A stretch of 64,000 nucleotides of DNA, from assembly GCA_029531795.1 (NCBI GenBank), contig JAPEIS010000004.1:372001-436000 (forward strand), in the 5' to 3' direction. Positions within the stretch are counted from its first letter, which is position 1; the number at the start of each line of letters is the position of its first letter. A model generated the notes under the pieces. The model was not told where the DNA came from, did not search any database, and worked only from the letters and a program-made list of their open reading frames with translations. This document shows, in pieces, positions 37,077 to 50,242 of the stretch. Origin of the DNA: Sclerotinia nivalis (taxonomy: Eukaryota; Ascomycota; Leotiomycetes; Helotiales; Sclerotiniaceae). Position numbers and translations under genes: made by a program.

Positions 37077-38156
37077 AACCGAAGTTGAAGCAATATATAC
37101 TTCTATATATCTCTTTATTAAAAGGTTTTTGAAAGTTATTTATATATTATTTTCTTATTAATTGAAATAAAAACCTTTTTATAAAATAATATTTTCCTAG
37201 CTTTTAGCTTAATATACTATTTTAACTTTCCTAAATAATGAAATAAAAGAAATAAATTATATTAATTAAATACTACTTCCGATTTATACCATTTTGTTGA
37301 AAATATAAAAAGATTTCAAAGCAATTTAATATTTATATCCATTTATGAATTAAATTGAAAATAATATTTCGATTTAGTTGAAGAAAACAATCGAAAACCT
37401 AAAAGGAAAACTATAAGATTGTTTACTGAAAGTGATCTAATCAGGAATAGATTTATTGAGGTTTTCTAAGATTCAAAAGAGTTATTTTATTGATAAATCT
37501 TTTATTCTTTATTTTTCCGAAAATCATAACAATATCAATTTTTTTAATCAAATTGTTGAGGTATTCGTATGATTTTATCAATTAATCGGTTTATTGAAAT
37601 TCTGATTATATCACGGGTTATCACATGTTACCTAAATCATATGTAAATGATCTATAATCAATATATTATCGTATAATTATTATACTCTTTCCTATGTTAT
37701 TTATATTGTATAATCATCGTATGTTTTCTTATATCATTCGTATTCAGGTTATTCTAATTCCTTAATTATCCTTACGATTAATTAAGCTGATCCTGATATG
37801 ATATTATTAGAAATTATACTTCAATGATATATCTTATCAGTTAGATAACAAAGATTTAGTTTATATATACGATTCTCGATTGATAGGATCGAGGGTAAGT
37901 TATTCAATCAGTTTTTATTCAATTAGATATTTAATTTTATTATTTCAATAGAATTATCTTCTTTTTGATCTCTTCAATATACTTTGTGATTATATTATTT
38001 TGTAATAGTTATGAATCTGATAACTCTTAATCTGTTCAAACTTCTATTCAACGATTACTCAGCTCACAAGAGATCATTCTTCTTCATTTCAATCCTATTT
38101 TTTTTATAAATTCAAATATTTGAACCTTTTCAATTATCTTCTTTTCAATATAACGA
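37077..38156. other. unassigned 1.1 kb upstream of Copia-2b
   Basis: AT-rich, no readable protein motif on either strand. It starts with AACCG, the candidate LINE target duplication. It may contain the Copia-2b 5' LTR (a TGTTACCTAAATC start occurs near 37627), but no matching LTR copy exists in the window to define it. Confidence 0.4.
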
Positions 38157-41100
38157 AAAATCAAAATGATTCTTTTATTCTTATTATTTGTATTTAATGA
38201 TTGGAATAATATTTTCGTTTGAAAAATAAATGCTTGATTTAAGAAATCTGAGAATAAATCAATTCAGATATTGATCTATTCGTTTCTACTTCAAGTATTA
38301 TTATTTCAAGTTTAGATCTAGTAGATGAATCAATTTGTATTTAGATTGATTAATTAATAATCAAATCTTCTATTCTTCTTTTCATTATCGATTTCCAAAT
38401 GAAATACGATTAAACTAATCAAACTTAGTATCAAAAGAAATTCTCGGAATACCTTGTAGTAATTCAAATAAAAAAGAATCCAGATAAAGATATTAGAATG
38501 AACGATTTTGATGATTATATATTAGAATCTATTTTATTTAGATTCATTATTTCATTTTTAGTTATTTTTCAAGATATATTTACGGAATTCAATATTTTTT
38601 AAATAGAGTATCAATATCGATAATAAGAATATATATAAAATCATAAAGCTTTTTGAGGTATTTATGAATAGATTGAATCATTTATTGATCAAGTATATTT
38701 TATAGAATTATTTATTTTTAATAAAAATATAACGATTTTCCTTTTTAAGATAATTATTTTTTCATTTAAACAAAAACTTGTATTAATAATAACTTTTGTT
38801 AAATTTGTAGTTCTTTATAAATATCGGTTTGTTCTAATATAAGTATTACTTGATAAAATTGATTTTGTTAAATAGTATAGAGATTGGATAATCGTTTTTA
38901 TTAAAGTTCAGGTATATAAGATTATAGAAATATAAAATAAAGTTGTTATTAATGTTTTTCTATAGGTAATTGATATTAGGATGTTTTCAATCTGAGCAAA
39001 TATTATGATAATGTAGATCGAGATGAATAATCAATTTGGAGTATCAAATCTTTTATTTAAATAACTCAGTGATATTTTTGAAAGATTAGTTTTCCAGGAT
39101 TCGATTGTTTTTAAAGCTAAAGGAGGTATGTATTTTATTTTTAATTTTTTTTAAGATGATAAAAAATCTAAAAAGAATAAGAAAGGATTTAATTCTAGAA
39201 GTAATTAGGATATCAGTAGAATCTGGGATTGTTCTTGCAAGATGGAAATCGAATGGAAAAATGGTTTTGGGTATTGGTATTTTGTAAATAATTATCGAAT
39301 TATAGAGTTAGTGTTTATTGATAAAACAAATCTGATATTCAGATGGTTTTATATCGATTCTGATTTCAAGGCAATTATTAAGGATCGAGCAAATTTATAA
39401 TTTTGGAAGTATATATATTCTGAATGGATTAAGAAAGGATAAATAAAATCCAATATAAATCCTTTTGAATATATATTCAATATTGTTGTTTTTGATATTC
39501 GAATTGATCGAATAGGGATTTACTTTATTACTGTAGAGATTCATTATCTTTTCAATAATATCTTGTTTGATAATTGTAATGTTATGTATATTATGAACGA
39601 TATCTTTTTTCTTGATAATAATAAATATATATTATCTGATTTTAATGATTTTGTGAAGATAGGCATTATAACTTTCTAAGTTCTAGATTGTGATATCTAT
39701 ATATTCAAAGATATTATTATAAGAAAGGATTATTTTAATAATGATTTCGTTTTGAACGATGTAGTATTTATCCTTAGTTTTTATATCAATATTGTTTCAA
39801 AGGTTTGATTATTGAAAGTTGATAGTATATGGTATTCTAGATACGATTATATTTTTTATAAAGGGGATTTATCAAATAGTATTATAATTGTTTAATATAT
39901 TTGTGTTGAAAATCTTGTTTTTCTAGAATATAAATTATTTTTTATTTATTCGAGTATTCTTTTATTAATTTTTGTAAGTAATCTTTTTTTGATGTATTCA
40001 ATTATGAATTGTAAAATTAATAAAGTATTTCATTGATTTTGTGATCAACTTTTTCCAAGGGAAGATATGAGTGAATTGTGATATGAATGTTTAGGATATT
40101 TAGAAAAGGAAATATTCGAATATTTGGTATTTGTAGTAAGAAATATTATAATAAAAGGTATTATTTGTATCGAATGTGTAGATTATATTTGTATATATAT
40201 AAAATAGATTATTTTTTGTATATCGAATGATTATTAATTGTTTTGATTATTTTATAAAATCCAATGAGATCTTTTTGATTTTGATAAAAAGTATATAGAT
40301 GTATTGTAGCTTTTCATAATCAAAGAAATATATAATGATAAGATTTTCTTGTATTTTCTTTATAGGAAGATCTATAATAAAATGTTTTTTATTATATAAA
40401 GCTTCTTTGTTTGGATTTATTATAAGTATGGTTTAGCAATTGTAAGAATCAAATAGAATAATGATATGTTTGTTATTGAGATTATAGAAGATATATTATT
40501 CGAGAAATGGATTAAGCCAGAAGGTATTGAATTTGAATTATTCCTTTTTTATATATACGAATTTAATGAAGGATTAGAATGTATAGATTAAAAAATAGTT
40601 ATGAAATAAATCAAAATATAAATTATAATGGGTTTATTGAACAAATTCTAGATGAAAGTAGTATAAATTGTAATCTATTTATATAATATAAATCCTTTGA
40701 AAACTAAATCCTTTAAATCTTTTAATGAGATATTCGATATATAATTTTGTGATTATTTTTGTAAAGATAATCCTTTGTTTGTAAAGAAAATATCTGACGA
40801 TTTCTATTCCAATTGAAATAGGATCTATAGATATAGATATCGAATCTATTTTTTGAATAAGGATAAAGAAACTAGAATTAATAGAAAATGGTATAAGATC
40901 AATTCTCAAATATATATTAAGTATTTAATGAATTACATTCCAGATATATTAATCTACCATATATGGATATCTAAGTTTGATAAAATTATTATTATTCGAA
41001 ATGTTATATTCAACGAAAATTTCATTTATTGTATAGATTCTATCAATCAAATGATCGATATTCATAATATAGAAAAGCTTAAATAATTTGTTAAAGTTTT

Positions 41101-42735
41101 CGATATACAAAACTATATAAAAATGGATAAAACAATTATTCAATACGAGAATAATTGTGATGATTTTATTCATTTACCTATAGATATTAATCGAAAAGTT
41201 CTTGATTCATTTATCAAATATATTTCAGATCTATTATTTGTAAATAAACTGGCCTCGGGAGTGAATATAGATCTGGGAAATGATAATAGAAATACAAAAA
41301 TCGATCTAGGATTATTCAATTCATTTAACAATTTAGATAATAGTGATAGAATATATAATAAAGATATGCGAGTATCAATCGATCTTTTCATTGGAAAGGC
41401 CAGAAATATTGATTCTGTTATTAAAAAGTAATCATATCTCGAAAATAAAGATATTAATATTGTTCAAAAGAATGCTTGTAATAATAACTCGAATTCCGAT
41501 TTTATAGAATATATTGATATAAGGAATATAAAGTTTGAATTTATTGATTATACTATCAAAGTTCTTTGTAATGAATATGAAAATGATTCAAAGCTTCCTT
41601 TAATCAATTAATTATAATATTCTAAAAGGAAATCTATATACTAAAATAATCTACTAGAGTATTCTATGAAAGAAATCCAATTATCGAAAAGATTGCTATA
41701 TTTTATATTATCTCTTGATAGATTTATAAAGGATTCGCGGATTTATAATCTTGAAAGGGAATCGAAAAGAACTTATTTAATAAGGATTGAAATATTCAGG
41801 GTTCAAATCAATCCGTTTGAGTTTCAATCATTCGATTATCAATCGGAATTATTTCTTTTCCAAAACTATATCCCAAAGCAACCAATATACACCCGAAGGC
41901 AATTATATATACAATAATACCACCAAGAAAACAATTTTAATATTGGATCTTATATTGAAATCATTATTATACAAAAAACGGGTTCATTGGGATTAAATCG
42001 CTTTAATAACTTTCATTCTATCTTTTGATACAATCAATCTGAAATGGATGATATAAAAGAACATTTACAATTTATAACAATTCATAATATGATTATTATT
42101 GAAATTGAAATAAAGTTATTATTGTTGTTTATATAGTTTATAATCAATAGATTACAAATAATATCTCTCCTTTGAATTTATACTTCTGTAATTCCGAAAC
42201 TATTCCGTTTTTATTATGAATTAAAAGAATATCAAATGGGATATTAATTCAAGCAAGATTACAATCTTGAAATTAATAACTTTAAGGTTAGGAATATTTG
42301 ATATAAAATCGATTATGGATTGGAATTTATAAAATCAATTCTTTTTCAATAAATGTTTATATATAAATATAATAATTAAGGTTTAGTTATTCATTACCGC
42401 TTTCGTCTAGTAATACAAGAAGATTTTCAGGTTAAAAATACTATTGAAATTTCTTATACTGTTATATTAATTAATCGATTATTTCGAATTGTAATAACAA
42501 TTATCGTTAAATATGATCTCGAAATAAAGTAATACAATATAATCAATATCTTCATCAATACTCTATACGATTCTTCTGGTATTCTAATTGTATGTTATCT
42601 TTCTGACAATTACAAAATCCCCAACAAAAACGTTATCATCGATTGAATCTTATATAATCTTTGTGATTCCCTAACAATATAATTCAGGGATTTCATTCGG
42701 ATACTCGAAAAACTGGGATTGATATAATATAATAA
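38157..42735 (+). pseudogene. Copia-2b: gag to partial RT of a Ty1/copia element
   Basis: Second Copia-2 copy. Gag lies at 38200-39300. A protease/pre-integrase spacer at 39470-39680 reads DIRIDRIGIYFITVEIHYL. The pre-integrase domain near 40050-40180 shows FPREDMSELWYECLGYLEKE, with the His positions changed to Tyr. A decayed integrase core spans about 40180-40700 (EKWIKPEGIEFELF). IWISKFDKIIIIRNVIFNEN lies near 40960-41010. The RT starts near 42390 (RLVIQEDFQVKN, KYDLEIKQYNIINIFINTLYDSS) and breaks off at FRDFIRILEKLGLI near 42715, before the YxDD box. There it joins the truncated Gypsy-C. Stops occur throughout. Confidence 0.82.
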
Positions 42736-42739
42736 GCCA

Positions 42740-44790
42740 AAGATTAACAATGTTTTTAATGAAAACTGAATAATATAAAAAAACCAATACTCATAATAAT
42801 CCCCTATAACGATTTCCATTACAAAATATTCTGTAATTCTACAACGACCTTTTCATCAGCAAATCGAAACTCGTAAGGAAAAAATAAGAATTGTATTTCA
42901 ATATTGTATTTGAGAACAAAAAAATAATCAACGAAGGTTTTCTCGGAATATTTATTATCAATGAGATTTATAATAATAAAAGGATTTTCATATACAAAGA
43001 ATATAATAATTTTAACAAATAGAGATTTGCTATTCATAGAATTGAACTACAATAGTTTATATCTATTTATTTTTCGATTTACCTTCTTGCTTTTAATATT
43101 CCTTTACAAACGATTTTTCGTAAAATTTAGTCTTTTCCTTATTCGGAACTTTCCTTGACTAAACCGGGTATAAAAATAACCTTTTCTAATTCGATATAAC
43201 CTTACTATTATATCTGATTCAAATATTGTTAATCTTATACCCAATTATCAGTATATCCTCCTCGAAATCTACTGCGACTATTATTAGACCTATTGATGCC
43301 TCGGAAAACCAGGGCGGCAGTATATTGAACGAAGGCTAGATTAATTGAAGCAATAATATTATGATTGGAAAAGGCATTAATAGAAATCTATTTGCTGAGA
43401 AGAAGATTATTATTAATATCATAAATAATATAACAATCAATCTGAAAATAATCGATCCTATTATAATAATTACAAGAAACTACAGGATTAAACTTCTTTT
43501 TCTTATTTTGCTAATCTTTTTGTTATTATCCCTTTTGCTTCATTATATCAAGATCTATAGAATTATTATCATTAGTAGCAAATATATTATCAGAATTTTT
43601 GTTATAATATTCAATATTATGAAGATTCTGATTCCAAGTAAAGAATTTCTTTTATCAATTATCAATATTATTAATAATATAAAAATTCGAATTACTAATA
43701 ATCAAAGTTCGAAAAGGAATAGTAATCTTTTGTTTTATTATATTAATAATCTTGCAATCAGATTTATAGTAAGAGTTAATTAAATGAAATAATGTAGAGA
43801 AGAAAACCAAAAAGGATTCTTTTGAATTTATAAAAAGCTTATCGAATTTGAACGAAGCTTCTCTTTCAATATCTACAAAGATATATAATTTATTCAATTT
43901 GGCCAAAAACGAAATAGCAGAATCAAAACAAATAGGATCGTCAATAAATCTAATGATATTTGTGATATACTTTTGTTGTATTTGATTATCGAAAAGATTA
44001 ATAATATGATTAATCTTCTTTTGTTCGAAAACAAAAAGTTATAAATCGATTATCCAACAGAATTGCAAATCCAATTTCCAAGATTGATAATTCTTTTGAT
44101 AAGCAAGAATATTAGATTTTTCGTTTTTAAAAATAGACGGATCTTTCTGAATTTGATAAGGAATAATTGATTTCTGATTAATAACAATATCACTAATGTT
44201 CAATTGAACTTATTTACTAATTAAAGTATAAAGAAACCCGATGTTTTCTGTTTTGAATTCCTTGATCTTATTTATTTGAATAACGATATAAGTAATTTGA
44301 ATAATAAAACGATTTTCAATAATAAAGAAAATATAATTCAAATAAATAATTTGTTTATTAAAACCAACAACGAAATTTGATATCACCAGAACATCCAATT
44401 TTGCTAGGATTTATGTAATAGTAGATCATTGATCGAAGACTCGTTAGATTTTAGTATAAATTCCTTTGATAGAAGTAGAAGTTATGTTATCAATAAATGT
44501 AGAATCAAAAATTATTATAAAAAGAATTGCAATTGTATATACAAAATACAATCATACAAAAGCAATCAAAAACAGATACAAAAGTCTATAAATAAATATG
44601 ATCGTATAGAAACAATCAGAGATCAAAAACTATATAAAAACGAATAAAAAACTGTACAAAAGCAGATAAGAAATATAATTGTACAAAAGTAAACAAGTTA
44701 TGACAATGCAAAAGCAATCGAAAACAGATATAAAAGTTTGTAAATGATTTAACAAAACCAAATCATTTCGTAAAGTAACAGAGCCTTTGA
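42740..44790 (-). pseudogene. Gypsy-C gag and retropepsin
   Basis: Gag lies at about 44790-43230 and matches Gypsy-B gag. The retropepsin (about 43140-42820) reads IIINLIDNKYSEKTFVDYFF and then FRFADEKVVVELQNIL. The catalytic Asp is kept, but Gly of Asp-Ser/Thr-Gly is Lys and the Ala-Asp-Gly is Ala-Asp-Glu, as two G-to-A changes would give. This is the clearest protease of the three family copies. Open frames on the plus strand at 42961-43158 and 43361-43783 are antisense shadows. Confidence 0.82.
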
Positions 44791-44805
44791 AAAGATAATA
44801 CAAAT

Positions 44806-44968
44806 TATTACAATAAAAAAAAAGATATATATAAAGTTGATCTATAATTGTATTACAAGAAAAGGAAGAAGGTTAAGGAAATGACCTAATTATATAAAAG
44901 TGAGTGTATGCATATATATCTAAGGCATATATGATCACATATAGGTGAAAGGAGATGAACCTGTAACA
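44806..44968 (-). repeat. Gypsy-C 5' LTR
   Basis: 163 bp; in element orientation it starts TGTTACAGGTTCATC and ends TTGTAATA. Same family as 5735-5897, 19455-19615 and 32879-33040. Confidence 0.88.
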
Positions 44969-46099
44969 ATAAGATATTAACAATACTTATCATTGAATAT
45001 AAATTGAACTAAATCTCGAAAAGTTTATATTATAATACTCGTTATTTCAATAGTTTTGGTTCTATATTTGGAACTTCTTTTTTCATCCTTTAATATCAAT
45101 GAATTCATAAGGATTTGAATCGCCTTTTACCAATACTTTCAATTCATCGATAACTTTTTGTTTCATTACAAAAACCATTTCTCGGGAAGTCTTTCCATTA
45201 AATATACTCAAATATTCCAATTATAAATAAAAAAAAGGAAATAGGGTTTTTTCGCCTATTTTGAGTTTATCGAATTTGATTACTATCTTACATTCAATAT
45301 CAATTGAAATATAAAGACTATCGAATTTCTTCAGAAATATATCCATAATAATAAATTCTGATATATTATCTATAATTCCTTCAATATCATTTTATCTTTT
45401 TTATCAAACTATTCCTTTCAAAAATAAAATTATATATAACAATTTCTTTTATTCTATATCGAAAACTATAGGATTGTTTTTCCAACAAATATATAAACCT
45501 ATCTTCCAATCTTCATATTTGCTTTATCAAATCAAAAAACCTGTTTTTTCATCTTTGAACGATTCAAAATTCTTTATAATTTATCGTAATTGATAGATTG
45601 ATATAACAGAATTTGCATCGATAGATGATTAATAAAATTGATTGAGTAATATCCAATATAGTAATAGATTATTTAAAACAATCTTAAAAACTGAAATATA
45701 ATTATAAGATCTTTGATTTCAAGTATATAACAATATAATACTAATTAAATCGAAGTCTGGATTTGAATCTGAATCTGGATCTAAATCTGGATCTAAATCT
45801 AAATCTAAACTGGAATCGAATTAAAATGTTATTTATTGTTTATCGATACATTGATAATCGAAGTTTCCGAATATTTTATGAAATTAATTATTTAGTAAGA
45901 CTAGACTGTCTTTCTTGTTCAACAGTAGAATCTTTATAAAGAATAGAATATACTATCACAATAATAATAGAATACTTTAAGATATAATAATATTCTATAA
46001 AAAATAAAGAAAATACTAGAAAGAATACTAATTATATAAAGGATGGATGTTTTAGGCAGTTATATAGATTAGTTAGAAACGGGTTACGAATCTGTGACA
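44969..46099 (-). mobile_element. Gypsy-3a: 5' LTR and gag of another gypsy family
   Basis: The LTR at 45954-46099 is followed (downward) by a gag-like frame: EGIIDNISEFIIMDIFLKK, IVIKFDKLKIGEKTLFPFF, then NGKTSREMVFVMKQKVIDEL and LVKGDSNPYEFIDI near 45200-45060. The FDKL-x-FxxF spacing is that of the Retrotrans_gag domain. A run of Asp/Leu/Pro repeats (DLDLDLDPDLD in frame near 45800-45750) lies near the N-terminus. The element is cut at 44969 by Gypsy-C. The same LTR family is at 62108-62241. Confidence 0.72.
45954..46099 (-). repeat. Gypsy-3a 5' LTR
   Basis: 146 bp, in element orientation starting TGTCACAGATTCGTAACCCG and ending TTATTGTGATA. It matches 62108-62241 over its first 60 bp and at its end. 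The flanks (TATAC, ATAGT) do not match, as expected if this is one end of a broken element. Confidence 0.75.
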
Positions 46100-46163
46100 A
46101 TAGTATTATTGTTATTGTACTCTGAATAGAGTACAGGCTTCAAAAAAGCCTTTATAATCAATT

Positions 46164-46376
46164 TATCATGGAGGCAACAGGCAGAATAATAGGAATCACT
46201 TTTATTAATAAGATATAGCTCGAAAAGTTATATTTTTATAGAAGGAATGGTTCCTTAAATATATTTATGTGTAGTGTTAGCCCCGATCGGGGCTAGCCTA
46301 TATTTATTCGAGGTCCGATTCTTATGGGTCGGAATCTGAGTAATCTTTGTATATTATATATAGGGACTTTGTAATA
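46164..46376 (-). repeat. Gypsy-2a 3' LTR
   Basis: 213 bp, heavily RIP-mutated. In element orientation it starts TATTACAAAGTCCC where the clean solo LTR has TGTCACGGGGTCCC. The central hairpin GCCCCGATCGGGGC is still intact. Confidence 0.9.
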
Positions 46377-46399
46377 ATATTTTCTTTTTTAAAATCGAG

Positions 46400-49300
46400 C
46401 TTTGTTGAGATAATTAAAGAAATCAGGTTTATTTGGATAATGATAGTGATAATTATGGATTAGTTCTTGAGTATTCTCTAAATACTTTGTAGGCTTTTTG
46501 GTAGATATATTATAATCTATTTATTGGATAGTATATTTTAGGCAAGGATTATTATAGTTCTAACATTTTTATTGGGAATCTAGAATTTCTTTTATATTGA
46601 ATTGTTTAATATTTTTAACTTTGATAGAAAGGGGGGGTGGGTTATATTGTTTAGGGATAGAGTCATTATTGATGGGATATAATAGATTAATATGAAAAAC
46701 CGAATGATTTTTTATAAAGGTAAGGAGTTCTAGTTTATAAGTGTATAAATCTATAATTTTCAGGATTCGAAAGAGATTTAAATTCTTCCAATCTAGCTTT
46801 TTCTAAAAACGAAGAGTTCGGATATTTTTAGTATTAAATTAGATTAGATTTCTAAACTGGTATTGATGGATAAACGAATAACGGGAATCGGTATTCTTCG
46901 AATAGCAGGTTTGATTAGCGATCAATTCGATTTTCAAGTGATCGATGATCGATTTCATCTTTTTGACGAATTCCTTAGTGTTTAGGATTCCAGAGTGATC
47001 GGAAAGCGTAACGGATTCGAAATCCATTCGGGGATGGAAATTGTAATTGATAAAGAATAACGATAAATGGAAACTTTCGGATCAAATAGAGTTAATCGAG
47101 AATTCGGCGATTGGTAATTATTTGGATCAATCGTTTTATAGATAAGATATATATAAATGAAGGTATTGTTTAAGTATTATATTTGCTTTTTTTGTTTGTT
47201 TATCGATTTCAAAATAATAAATTATTGATAATTTTGAAATAGTATTTAATTGTTTATAGATATATTTCTAGAAATCAAAAATAAATTGAGCTTTATAATC
47301 GAATATAATAATCTGTAATAAGCTATAGAGTTTTTATATATATTTCAAGAACAAACGGAAAACTTTTTTGAAGTTATAGGTTTTTCAGTAGAATAGGAAA
47401 TATTTTATTTTGATCAATCGATCGATTATAATAAATATTGTATTATATTCAAAGTTTTTTGGAAAATAAATAATGAAATCGATTGAGATATCTTTTTAGA
47501 TTTGTTGTAGAATTGGGAAAGGATGTAAGATTTCTTTTTGTTTTTTATAGTTCGAGATAGTTTGATAACAATTATAATAATTGTATATTCAACGAAAGAT
47601 ATAATTGTAATATCTAGATCAATAGTAGTTTCGGGAAAACAATTCGAAGGTATGAGTATAATATAAGTATCCGATAATAAAGGAATCGTAGATTATTCAA
47701 AAGAATTTTGTTTTCAAAAGATTGTAATTAGGAATATAGAGTTTTTTATGATAATATAATAGATTATTATTTATAATATACAGGTATTTAATAGTATTCT
47801 TTTTTAAAGCCTTTAGGATTGATAGCGAAAGTAAATCGAATAGATAAATTTCAATAAATAAAGATTTCAATTTTTTAAAGGGTTTTAATTGTATAGATTT
47901 AGATTATTGGATAGGGATTGGGTTATTAGATATTATAGGTAGTTTAGATTTATGGATAGGTAATCCGGGTTTCCAGATAGATAGTTCGGGATTGCAAATA
48001 GACAATAGGGTATTGGTATAGATTTAGTTATAGATTGTAATCGTGAAACGGATTTTCTTTTTTAGATTAATAATAGAAAATATATTTGTATTTAGATTTT
48101 CAGTTTTCAAAACAATTTGATTTTGATAAAGAAGATATTCATTTTTCTTTTTAGGCAAATCCTTTGATCTTTTGATCAGAATATCAAATTTTGCTTTTTG
48201 CTTTTTAGAATAATATATAATCTTGAAATTGAAACAGGATAGAAATTCAAATCAATAGATTTAATGATAATTCAATAGTTTTGTGATTGTAAAATATTCT
48301 AGATTTTTATAATCTATAATGATCTTGATCAAAGAAAAAGCGTTTTCTAATTCGGATTGTTATTTTTCGAAACAATAGATAATTATCAGTAATTTTTTAT
48401 TATAAATCTTGTAGTTACATTTTGTAATCGAATGTTTTTTAAAGAAATATATAATAGATTTCAGAATCTTATTGTTATTATATTGAGAAAGGACTTTAAT
48501 AGATATAAAATCCGATATATTTATTTTTAAAATTATATTCTTCTTTTAATCAAAAGAGATTAATATAGATATCGCTGTAAATGCAATTTTCAGATTCGAG
48601 AACGATTTTTTATAAATAGGATTCTATTGGAAGATTATATCCTTTTTGATCAGATTTATTATCAGATGAATGATTGAAGAGAAATTGCGAATAAAGTATT
48701 GATAGAAATTACTAAATCCTATAAATATTTGTATATTTGTTAGATTTTTTGATATTTTCCAATCAATTATCGTTTTAATCTTGGTTGGATCCATTCGGAT
48801 CCTTTTTCGGCTTACAATTAGATTCAGGAATTTCGTTTCAAATTTCAGGAATTCATATTTCGATAGATTGGTATACAATTCGATTTTTTGTAAAGTGTTT
48901 AGTATTTTTTGTATATACTTTATATATTCAGAATAGATTTTGTTATAGATCAGAATATTATCCAAATAAATAATATAGAATATATTTAGGTATTCTTTTA
49001 AAGTATTATTGATAAATCGTTAGAATATTGTTAAGGTTTTAATTAGTCCGAACAATATAATCAAGATTTCGAATAAGTTGAATCGGGTATGGAATATAAT
49101 CAAGTATTCTTATCCTTTCTTGATTCGGATATTATTGAAGATCGAGATGATATCTATTTTCATAAAATACTTTATCTCTTTTAAATTATTCAAGAATTTT
49201 TTGGTTAAGAATAATAGATATTGGTTTTTTATAGATAGATTATTTAATATACAATAATCTATATAGAATCGAAGATTACTATTGGGTTTCTTAACAAATA

Positions 49301-50240
49301 AAATAGATAAAGCAAAAACAAAGGAATTTGATTGAATAAATCCTTTTGCTAACTTTTCTTTTAATCATTTTTGTAAAGTTTTCAATTTATCCTAAGATAT
49401 TGAATACAGGGTTTCAAATAGTAGTTTAGCTTTATTTTGTAATCAGATATTATAATCGTATAAACAATATAAAGATAATTTATTAATATTATATAAAGAA
49501 AATATATCGATCTATAAATAAAATTCAATAAACAGATTTTCGGGAATAAAATCTTCTTTTTCTTTTAGGATTTGATTTATAAAGTTGATATTAATTTGGA
49601 ATATTTTGTAATCTCGATGGATATATATTGAGTAAATTTGAATTGAAATGTTTATTATATTTTTTTTCTTTAACATTTTAGAATAAAGTAATAAATAAAC
49701 AGGATAGACTTTAATAGGGATATCGAATAGAATTTGGATATTCGATGATTGTATAAATGTATTATAAAACTTCTAATAGAATTTGCTATCAAAACGAAAA
49801 ATATTGGATACGAATCCGATATAAGGATTGTGCTTTTTTAGCTAAACCAGCTTCAGAATAATTGGATAATAGGCTAATTCAGTAATATAGATTTTCGATC
49901 TTTTTTTATAATGATCGTTGATTTACAGATCAATTAAAATATAACGATTCATTCAATTTTCGGGCAGTATTTTTTTGTCGAATCTAATAATTTCGAATAG
50001 AATAGGTAATTTGTATATTGAGAGTTTGATAGTTTTAATCCAATTTCGGTTTGCGAAAATATATCTTTTGTATCTGCTATCTATTATAATGTAAGTAGGA
50101 TAGGATCAATTAGGTGTCGGTAAAATAATAATAGATAATATCATTAAATTTATTCGATTGTTTGTTTTTTCAATGAAAGATAAACCTCGAATTATGGTAA
50201 TGAATAAATATAATGTATATAGGGTTTTCGTTTGATAATG
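46400..50240 (-). pseudogene. Gypsy-2a protease, RT, RNase H, integrase, chromodomain
   Basis: RT: an open block at 48965-48624 reads YLDNILIYNK (YxDD altered to YLDN), KYEFLKFETKFLNLIV and FIGFSNFYQYFIRNF, which is the RT palm/thumb of gypsy elements. RNase H and a linker with repeated CNPELSI-like units (near 47950) follow. Integrase is readable near 47400-47100 (AQFIFDF, KLSIIYYFEIDKQTKKANIIL). 47027-46839 is open and well preserved: MDFESVTLSDHSGI and ANQTCYSKNTDSRYSF, the integrase C-terminal region. A chromodomain-like end lies at 46700-46420 (FNIKEILDSQ). The protease part near 50200-49850 is decayed. Confidence 0.88.
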
Positions 50241-50242
50241 AT

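Larger units (their letters stand above)
42736..44968 (-). mobile_element. Gypsy-C: 5' half of a Gypsy-A/B family element
   Basis: Minus-strand 5' LTR (44806-44968), gag and retropepsin are present. The match to Gypsy-B stops at about 42735, just after the protease (CTTTGGCTTATTA block), where Copia-2b RT sequence begins. RT, RNase H, integrase and the 3' LTR are missing. The 5' LTR abuts Gypsy-3a gag at 44969. Confidence 0.85.
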
